NCBI RefSeq assembly: GCF_938017775.1
Contig: NZ_CALIIU010000052.1
Location: forward strand, 1-28,533
Direction of reading: 5' to 3'
DNA from: an uncultured Campylobacter sp.
GTDB taxonomy: Bacteria; Campylobacterota; Campylobacteria; Campylobacterales; Campylobacteraceae
Length of the DNA: 28,533 nucleotides
This document shows positions 23,834 through 28,533 of the stretch, one piece after another (position 1 is the stretch's first letter; the number at the start of each line of letters is the position of its first letter). The notes under the pieces are model-generated. The model was given only the letters and a program-made list of their open reading frames with translations, ran no database searches and was not told the DNA's origin. Both the position numbers and the translations under genes were made by a program.

Positions 23834-24994
23834 CTAAGCTTCTATCGCGTAGGGGATTTTATCTTTTGCGCCGGCGCCCGCAAAGCCTTTAAGCCGCAGC
23901 AGGCAGCTGTCGCAAAGCCCGCACGCAGCGTCCTCGCGCTCGTAGCAACTCCACGTAAGCTCTAGCGGCACGCCGATCTCAAGCGCCAGCGAGACGATCT
24001 GTGCCTTGCTAAGGTGCACGAGCGGGGTTTTGATGCGCGGATGAAAGTCGCGGCTCGTGCCCAGATCGAGCGCTCGCTCAAACGCGCCGATAAACTCCGC
24101 GCCGCAGTCGGGGTAGCCGCTGCTATCCTCCTGCACCACGCCGATGAAAATCGCGTCGCAGCACTCCTTCTCGGCAAGGGCGGCGGCGATACTCAAAAAC
24201 ACGCCGTTGCGAAACGGCACGTAGGTGCTCGGTAGATCCGAAAACGCGCTCTCGCCGCTTGGCGGTGAAATTTTATCGCTTTGGCTTTGCGGTGAAATTT
24301 TACCATCTGCGTGCTTCGATGAAATTTTATCACCCTGCTGCGGCTCGGCTCCGCTTTGAGATGCAATTTCGCCGTCTTGCAGTGAAATTTTGTCGTCGCG
24401 AGCTAAAATTTTGCCGCCTTGTGGTGAAATTTCATTGTCCCCGAGTGAAGCTTCACCGCCTTGGGTTAAAATTTCACCGCTCTGCACGTAACCGCCGCTA
24501 TTTCGCGCCAAATCTGCACCGAGCGGAGCGTCCGCAGGGCTCGTCGAAAAATTTGACGCAGTAAAATTTTGCCCGCCAATCTCGGCATTAATAGAATTCG
24601 CCACGATAGAATTTTGCCCATCTAATTCGGCGACGGAATTTGTCTCGGCAAAATTTAACTCTCCAAGCTCGGCACTCTTGGAATTTACCGCGCTGTCAAT
24701 CTCGGTGCCGGTAGAATTTGCCGCGCCGCAAAGCTCCGCCGCGCCCTTTCTGATCGGCAAGGTACCGTCCGTAAGGGCGCTGCCGCCGATCTGCGCGATG
24801 AAGCGAGCGTCTAAAATCAGCCTTTTTGCAACCCCCAAATCGTCGCAAATTTTACCGAAGCACTCGCGCTCCTTGCCCATCGTGCGCTGATCGTAGTCAA
24901 AGTGCAGCGCCACGATCTCGTAACCTTCGCGCTTCGCGATATATGCGCAGGTCGCGCTGTCCATGCCGCCGCTGATCACGCATAAAGCTCTCAT
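23834..24994 (-). CDS. queC: 7-cyano-7-deazaguanine synthase QueC with a large low-complexity insertion
   Basis: QueC makes preQ0 from 7-carboxy-7-deazaguanine with ATP and ammonia in queuosine synthesis. The PP-loop SGGMDS is at 8-13, and the zinc site is C350, C358, C361, C364 (SCYEREDAACGLCDSC). Residues 1-83 and 253-386 together make a normal QueC of about 217 residues: SALTDGTLP leads directly in function to LPSTYVPFRN. Between them, about 84-252 are low-complexity repeats (KISP, EIS, QNS, LNF words) absent from the family. The start ATG at 24994 has AAAAAAAGGA upstream. It is divergent from ybeY. Confidence 0.95.
   Translation of the reverse strand: MRALCVISGGMDSATCAYIAKREGYEIVALHFDYDQRTMGKERECFGKICDDLGVAKRLILDARFIAQIGGSALTDGTLPIRKGAAELCGAANSTGTEIDSAVNSKSAELGELNFAETNSVAELDGQNSIVANSINAEIGGQNFTASNFSTSPADAPLGADLARNSGGYVQSGEILTQGGEASLGDNEISPQGGKILARDDKISLQDGEIASQSGAEPQQGDKISSKHADGKISPQSQSDKISPPSGESAFSDLPSTYVPFRNGVFLSIAAALAEKECCDAIFIGVVQEDSSGYPDCGAEFIGAFERALDLGTSRDFHPRIKTPLVHLSKAQIVSLALEIGVPLELTWSCYEREDAACGLCDSCLLRLKGFAGAGAKDKIPYAIEA
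24239..24745 (-). repeat. Low-complexity insertion in queC
   Basis: It encodes residues 84-252. The AAAATT core recurs about every 24-33 bp. In the N-terminal half it is read as CAA-AAT-TCT (QNS, LNF); in the C-terminal half as AAA-ATT-TCA (KIS, GEI). The change of frame inside one insertion argues for a DNA-level repeat. It falls at the loop between SALTD and PSTYVP. Confidence 0.85.
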
Positions 24995-25015
24995 TTTCGT
25001 CCTTTTTTTGCTAAA

Positions 25016-25021
25016 ATTATA
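25016..25021 (-). promoter_or_regulatory. -10 box of queC
   Basis: TATAAT on the minus strand at 25021-25016, 21 nt before the queC ATG. The same 54-bp spacer carries AAGAGGGG as binding site for ybeY on the plus strand. Confidence 0.45.
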
Positions 25022-25048
25022 CGAAAATTTTATAAAAGAGGGGTAAAA

Positions 25049-25678
25049 ATGATACTTTGCGAGCAGCCCTATCCCGAAATTTTGGACGCTATCGCGGCGG
25101 AGCTGGGCGGCGGGAGCGTCGAGCTAATTTTCATGCGCGGCGAGGAGATGCGGCAGCTAAATGCGCAAACGCGCGGCATCGACAAGGCGACCGACGTGCT
25201 AAGCTTCCCGCTCGATCCAGCGGCGTTTGCGGGCTTCGGCGGGAATTTGAGCGAGGAAAATTCCGCGCATGAAAACAGCGGCGATAAAATTCTAAACGAT
25301 ACGAATTACGCTAATGAAAATACAAGCGCTGCGAATTCTGCAAGCGAAAATTTTAATACCATAAATTCCGAAAATTCCGAGGGCGAAAGTTCTGACGATG
25401 AAAATTTAAAGAGTGAGAATTTTGACGGCGGAAATTTCGCCCCCGTGCTACTCGGCTCGGTCGTGATAAATTTAGACCTCGTAGAGATGAAAGCCGCGCA
25501 GCTGGGGCACGGCACGGATGACGAGACGGCGCTGCTTTTTACGCACGGCTTGCTGCACGTGTTGGGCTTTGACCACGAGAGCGACGACGGGCAGATGCGC
25601 GTCAAGGAGTGCGAGATAATCGAGAAATTTCGACTTCCAAAAAGCCTGATCGTGCGAGCGGAGGGAAGCGAGGAATAG
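25049..25678 (+). CDS. ybeY: Endoribonuclease YbeY with a low-complexity insertion
   Basis: A metal-dependent endoribonuclease in 16S rRNA 3'-end maturation and ribosome quality control. The zinc motif HGLLHVLGFDH gives H166, H170 and H176. The upstream block TRGIDKATDVLSFPLDP (41-57) is the family's conserved segment. Residues about 62-130 are an Asn/Ser/Glu-rich insertion (ENF, ENS words) placed between LSFPLD and the GSVVINLDLV strand. Without it the protein would be about 140 residues, the usual size. ATG at 25049 has GAGGGG upstream. It is divergent from queC, which carries a similar insertion. Confidence 0.95.
   Translation: MILCEQPYPEILDAIAAELGGGSVELIFMRGEEMRQLNAQTRGIDKATDVLSFPLDPAAFAGFGGNLSEENSAHENSGDKILNDTNYANENTSAANSASENFNTINSENSEGESSDDENLKSENFDGGNFAPVLLGSVVINLDLVEMKAAQLGHGTDDETALLFTHGLLHVLGFDHESDDGQMRVKECEIIEKFRLPKSLIVRAEGSEE
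25232..25438 (+). repeat. Low-complexity insertion in ybeY
   Basis: It encodes residues 62-130. GAAAATTYY and AATTCYG words recur at irregular 15-30-bp spacing and are read mainly as GAA-AAT-TYY (Glu-Asn-Phe/Ser). The insertion stays in frame and leaves both conserved halves intact. Confidence 0.85.
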
Positions 25679-25796
25679 GCGCTGTATATCGAAAAGGGGC
25701 GAGCAAAAGCATGAGTGGTGGCGTAAAATCCGAACAAAATTTTAAAAACGCAGATTGGGGAGCAAAAACTGCAAGCCCAAACCCGCAGCGATAAAA

Positions 25797-25880
25797 GGAT
25801 TTTTAGGGTAAATTCGCCATGATCTCCCAACCAAAATTTTGCATACTTAAAGTTATCAACGGCAACTGAATGTATTGCAT
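25797..25880 (-). pseudogene. 3'-end remnant of a paralogue of the 182-residue gene
   Basis: The minus strand encodes HSVAVDNFKYAKFWLGDHG then EFTLK, matching FAIDNFEHAKFWLGNYG-EFTLK near the C-terminus of the gene at 27694-28242. At DNA level 25797-25872 is closely similar to 27717-27800. Homology stops upstream at an AAGGAG-preceded ATG (25880) that opens a different frame of 25 codons. This is a truncated duplicate, evidence that the island once held more units. Confidence 0.75.
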
Positions 25881-25890
25881 GATTTACTCC

Positions 25891-26331
25891 TTAACGGTAA
25901 ATTTTTGTATTTAAATATAAATTTCTACAAACGGATGTTTGCGAAACTTTGTCTTTAAATTTACTAATTTTAATAGAAACCGCTTTAAGACCGTTTATTA
26001 AATTTACGGAATCGATAAAAAGTAGATAATCTTCGCTCTTATATTTTATCGGTCCGAAATAAATCAGGGTATCTCCTGCGATCTTGTTTCGATAATCCTC
26101 AAAATCTGCCCTGCTATGATATGAATCGCTCGAGGGGTCTTTTATAATTTTACTGCACTCTTGCGGATCTAGAATATACATAAAATTTGCAAAAGACATC
26201 TCGTATTGCCGAAAATCTCTATACGTCATAATATACAAAAGCTTATTATCAAATTTATACAATGTAAATCCGCGCCCGCTAAAGCCGTCTCTAATCGTTT
26301 TATTCATATCCATATACCAGCAATCGCCCAT
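25891..26331 (-). CDS. C-terminal ORF of tandem unit B (possibly the 3' part of a frameshifted gene)
   Basis: 146 codons beginning MGDCWYMDMNKTIRDGF. I do not recognise the family. It has no signal peptide of its own; mixed beta-type sequence with aromatic residues (YLLFIDSVNLI) and a C-terminal SVCRNLYLNTKIYR. It parallels the ORF at 26707-27135: the first 35 residues are identical and the rest has diverged. It lies 37 nt after the stop of the preceding ORF, and the frame is open upstream across that gap for 13 codons (DTTDYNNSVLKKN). A single +1 slip at the upstream UUU-UGA would therefore join the two. Independent initiation would rely on a weak AAAGAA. Confidence 0.6.
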   Translation of the reverse strand: MGDCWYMDMNKTIRDGFSGRGFTLYKFDNKLLYIMTYRDFRQYEMSFANFMYILDPQECSKIIKDPSSDSYHSRADFEDYRNKIAGDTLIYFGPIKYKSEDYLLFIDSVNLINGLKAVSIKISKFKDKVSQTSVCRNLYLNTKIYR

Positions 26332-26410
26332 ATTTTTCTTTAAAACGGAGTTATTGTAATCCGTCGTATCAAAAAACCAGAGGTTTGATTATATTTATAT
26401 TTTTCCATTC
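26226..26410. repeat. 185-bp identical block, copy 1
   Basis: Base-for-base identical to 27030-27214 (offset 804). It spans the end of the first ORF, the stop junction, the inter-ORF gap and the start of the second ORF. Similarity continues with scattered mismatches to about 26487, then falls away. Confidence 0.95.
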
Positions 26411-26698
26411 AAACAAATCATTGTAAAAGTCGTTGCAGAAGTCTCTTTCTTTTGATAAATGCTCTTCATATTCTTTTTTGAGCGTTGTATTTCTATCTAT
26501 TTGCCAAAAGCTAACGGTTTTTCCGTTGAAAGTGGTTTCTCCTTCTACCATACCGGAAGGATTGCTTCTTACTACTTTCCTATCATTAGCTTTCCATAAA
26601 GCTATTTTTAAATCAAAAGGAATTTCCGTATCGCTTACATCGTTTGCATTCGCAAATAGTACGAATGCGATCATTAAGATGAAAATATGAACCCACAT
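26369..26698 (-). CDS. Small exported protein, N-terminal ORF of tandem unit B
   Basis: 109 codons. The signal peptide MWVHIFILMIAFVLFANA is followed by a mature part with DRKVVRSNPSGMVEGETTFNGKTVSFW and a conserved end (HLSKERDFCNDFYNDLFEWKN). I do not recognise the family. It ends at UUU-UGA in a run of six T (A6 at 26371-26376 on the plus strand), just where a +1 shift would continue into the next ORF to give about 268 residues. It starts 8 nt after the stop of unit A's second ORF, so all are probably one transcript. Confidence 0.65.
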   Translation of the reverse strand: MWVHIFILMIAFVLFANANDVSDTEIPFDLKIALWKANDRKVVRSNPSGMVEGETTFNGKTVSFWQIDRNTTLKKEYEEHLSKERDFCNDFYNDLFEWKNINIIKPLVF

Positions 26699-26706
26699 AA
26701 CCGCCC

Positions 26707-27135
26707 CTATCGATAAAGCTTCGTGTTTAAGTATGAATTGCTACAAACAGGCATTTGTAAAATACCGTCTTTAAATTTCCTGATTGCGACGTTTAGTAAT
26801 TGACCGCTGTGCGTATTGTCAAAATCTATGAAAAGCAGATAATCCGTATCTTTATAGCGTATCGGTTCGGCATAAAACAGACGCGGTTTATATATGATAT
26901 TGCCCGGAATTTCTAAATTTTCTCTGCTACGAGGATCTTTTATGATTTTACTACACTCTTTGGGATCTAAAATGTAAGCAAGATTTGCGAAATCATCCGT
27001 CTGATATATATAAGGAGTGGTTTTATAAATCATAATATACAAAAGCTTATTATCAAATTTATACAATGTAAATCCGCGCCCGCTAAAGCCGTCTCTAATC
27101 GTTTTATTCATATCCATATACCAGCAATCGCCCAT
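26707..27135 (-). CDS. C-terminal ORF of tandem unit A
   Basis: 142 codons. The first 35 residues (MGDCWYMDMNKTIRDGFS...) are identical to the paralogue at 25891-26331, then it diverges, keeping ILDPKECSKIIKDP and a C-terminal PVCSNSYLNTKLYR. Like its copy it is open upstream through the gap to a UUU-UGA junction, so it may be the second half of a single exported protein of about 266 residues. Function unknown. Confidence 0.6.
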   Translation of the reverse strand: MGDCWYMDMNKTIRDGFSGRGFTLYKFDNKLLYIMIYKTTPYIYQTDDFANLAYILDPKECSKIIKDPRSRENLEIPGNIIYKPRLFYAEPIRYKDTDYLLFIDFDNTHSGQLLNVAIRKFKDGILQMPVCSNSYLNTKLYR

Positions 27136-27214
27136 ATTTTTCTTTAAAACGGAGTTATTGTAATCCGTCGTATCAAAAAACCAGAGGTTTGATTATATTT
27201 ATATTTTTCCATTC
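27030..27214. repeat. 185-bp identical block, copy 2
   Basis: Identical to 26226-26410, same orientation. The sharp fall in similarity on both sides suggests gene conversion of the centre rather than one simple recent duplication. Confidence 0.95.
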
Positions 27215-27508
27215 GAACAGATCATCGTAAAAGTCGTTGCAGAAGTCTCTTTCTTTTGATAAATGCTCTTCATACTCTTTTTTGAGCGTTGCATTATCTT
27301 CTATCGTAAAGAAATAAAAACTCTTGCCGTTAAAGGTAGTTGCACCCCGGATCATAGGTTCGTGAAGAGCTTTTCTTACAACTTTTTTATCTTGAATTTT
27401 CCATAAAATAGGTTCCAGTTGCCATGGCATCGATGGATGCTTTATATCATCCGCTTTTGCGAACGATACGGCAAACAATATCGCTAAAATAAAAGCACGA
27501 ACTTGCAT
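27173..27508 (-). CDS. Small exported protein, N-terminal ORF of tandem unit A
   Basis: 111 codons. The signal peptide MQVRAFILAILFAVSFAKA is followed by PWQLEPILWKIQDKKVVRKA and a TTFNGKSFYFF strand block; the last 41 residues are nearly identical to the copy at 26369-26698. It ends at the same TTTTTTGA. ATG at 27508 has AAGGAGTGAGGG upstream and a TATAAT at 27569-27564, so a new transcript probably starts here. Function unknown; secreted or periplasmic by its signal peptide. Confidence 0.7.
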   Translation of the reverse strand: MQVRAFILAILFAVSFAKADDIKHPSMPWQLEPILWKIQDKKVVRKALHEPMIRGATTFNGKSFYFFTIEDNATLKKEYEEHLSKERDFCNDFYDDLFEWKNINIIKPLVF

Positions 27509-27563
27509 CCCTCACTCCTTAAAATGGGCTTTTGAAGCCTTGAAAGCGTTTTTCATTACTAAC

Positions 27564-27569
27564 ATTATA
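27564..27569 (-). promoter_or_regulatory. Candidate -10 for the tandem-unit transcript
   Basis: TATAAT on the minus strand at 27569-27564, 55 nt before the ATG at 27508, within AT-rich DNA. Confidence 0.5.
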
Positions 27570-27693
27570 CGCTTATACAACATAATTACTTAATCAAAGT
27601 ATAAAATACATTTCATATCCGCACAAATATGAATTTATGCATATACCTCCGATCTATACGGCAGGCTTTCAGTATTTAAATTACCGATCAATT

Positions 27694-28242
27694 TTATTCA
27701 CATTCATGAATGTATGGATCTTTTAGGGTAAATTCGCCGTAATTTCCCAACCAAAATTTCGCATGCTCAAAATTATCAATGGCAAATGTCGCATGGTGCT
27801 CGCTATACACTCTGCGCGATCTGCATTTTTTGCCTTTGTGATCATAGTGATCTGATAGCTTTTTATAAAACTCGATGCTTTCATTATCAAAGTCGTAGCC
27901 CAGCGCGACATCTTGATTTCGCCCGTCGTAAAAATGGATATAGTCGAAATCGAGGTTGTAATAAACCTTGCAATGACCATTTTCGCCGTTTATTATGGTA
28001 TCGCTGCAATATTTTTCTAGCTTTGATTTCTCTTTTTCAAACTCATGCCTTAGCTTGGTCTGCTCAGACGGGTCTAAATTTTGTGTTTTTTCAGTAAAAA
28101 ATTCCTCTTCATACCTAAGCGCCTTTTGCAATAAAATAGCCGCATATTCGGCTCTTTTAGAATAAAAATATAGAAAATAGGAGGTGTATAACATAAAGAT
28201 AAAACCCGCAAAAATCATAAAATTTCTAAGTAGTTTTTTCAA
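27694..28242 (-). CDS. Membrane-anchored coiled-coil-like protein of unknown function
   Basis: A 182-residue protein. An N-terminal hydrophobic helix (FMIFAGFIFMLYTSYFLYFY, about 8-27) is followed by a Lys/Glu-rich helical stretch (about 40-80, TEKTQNLDPSEQTKLRHEFE) and a compact aromatic-rich C-terminal domain with four cysteines (C80, C92, C139, C181), perhaps disulfide-bonded outside the membrane. The start is TTG at 28242, chosen because the hydrophobic leader begins there and AAAAGG lies upstream. I do not recognise the family. A truncated copy of its 3' end lies at 25797-25880, on the far side of the two tandem units. Confidence 0.75.
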   Translation of the reverse strand: MKKLLRNFMIFAGFIFMLYTSYFLYFYSKRAEYAAILLQKALRYEEEFFTEKTQNLDPSEQTKLRHEFEKEKSKLEKYCSDTIINGENGHCKVYYNLDFDYIHFYDGRNQDVALGYDFDNESIEFYKKLSDHYDHKGKKCRSRRVYSEHHATFAIDNFEHAKFWLGNYGEFTLKDPYIHECE

Positions 28243-28374
28243 ATCGTTGCCTTTTTAAATTATAAGATGGCAAGGTCTACTGCTGTCAAAATCTATTATT
28301 TTACCTCAATTCATCGGCGTATCGCGTAAAATTATGCGGGTCAAATTTATAGAATAAAATTTACCAAATCGCGC

Positions 28375-28533
28375 TTAGCCGAAGTTTACGGGGTCCATAT
28401 CGATCTCGACGGGCAGATGCTCAAGCGCGCGCGCAGCGTTAATCAGCGGCACGTGCGAGCTAGCGCGCAGCAGAATTTCAAAGCGAAATTTTGACGCGAT
28501 ATAGGCGATGCCCGCCTTGCCGTAGCCGATGAT
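28375..28533 (-). CDS. priA: C-terminus of primosomal helicase PriA (runs off the window)
   Basis: The minus strand is open from the window edge to a TAA at 28377-28375 (52 codons). It reads IIGYGKAGIAYIASKFRFEI then LLRASSHVPLINAARALEHL and ends PVEIDMDPVNFG. The final 'R-F/Y-R-x-x-LLR' strand and the closing 'IDMDPVNF' are typical of the PriA C-terminal domain, which restarts collapsed replication forks. Only this end is visible. Confidence 0.8.
   Translation of the reverse strand: MIGYGKAGIAYIASKFRFEILLRASSHVPLINAARALEHLPVEIDMDPVNFG

Noticed and set aside
25711..25794. Small plus-strand ORF of 27 codons (MSGGVKSEQNF...)
   Set aside because: No convincing binding site and no recognisable features; probably chance.
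25306..25830. 174-codon minus-strand frame crossing ybeY
   Set aside because: Antisense to ybeY; only its first residues are meaningful, and those belong to the remnant of the 182-residue gene.

Overview
The window reads as a piece of an epsilonproteobacterial (Campylobacterota) chromosome. The best guess is an oral, relatively GC-rich Campylobacter such as C. gracilis; the species is inference. Support comes from the frdCAB order, a RibBA whose GTP-cyclohydrolase half is degenerate, an exbB-exbD-tonB cluster beside a TonB-dependent receptor, TATAAT -10 boxes behind T-rich leaders, and the constant AAATTT/AAAATTTT core in spacers. No rRNA, tRNA, CRISPR array, transposase or integrase was found.

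Layout. 1-64: start of an unidentified leftward gene. 241-3683: fumarate reductase operon frdC-frdA-frdB (minus strand) with its own promoter region and a hairpin over the frdB stop. 3778-4596: lgt, followed by about 550 bp with no credible gene. 5153-9243: minus-strand run of HIT protein, WG-repeat protein, RibBA, Y-family polymerase and a possible TorD-like chaperone. 9268-10204: gene-free block with 45-bp direct repeats. 10205-15368: tightly overlapping minus-strand operon of a YpdA-like flavoprotein, an N-methyltransferase-like protein, a CxxC-rich YkgJ-type protein, a TPR protein and trpC. 15699-17356: tonB-exbD-exbB (minus), divergent from a TonB-dependent receptor (17632-19701, plus), with Fur-like AT-rich sites and a palindrome between them. 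20063-21457: creD-like. 21748-22755: tsaD. 23027-23509: a gene broken by two in-frame stops. 23834-25678: queC and ybeY, divergent. 25797-28242: AT-rich accessory island of small secreted or membrane proteins in tandem copies. 28375-28533: 3' end of priA.

Two things stand out. First, three conserved enzymes (QueC, YbeY, the methyltransferase-like protein) and the tail of the TPR protein carry long low-complexity segments built from the same AAATTT/GAATTC-type DNA core that fills the spacers. The core is read in different frames in different genes, which suggests a DNA-level repeat process rather than selection for one peptide. Second, the accessory island holds two tandem copies of a two-ORF unit. 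In both, the ORFs join into one exported protein of about 267 residues if the ribosome slips +1 at a UUU-UGA junction, much like the prfB recoding site. A 185-bp block around that junction is identical in both copies while the flanks have diverged. Next to them lies a truncated 3' remnant of the 182-residue neighbour gene.
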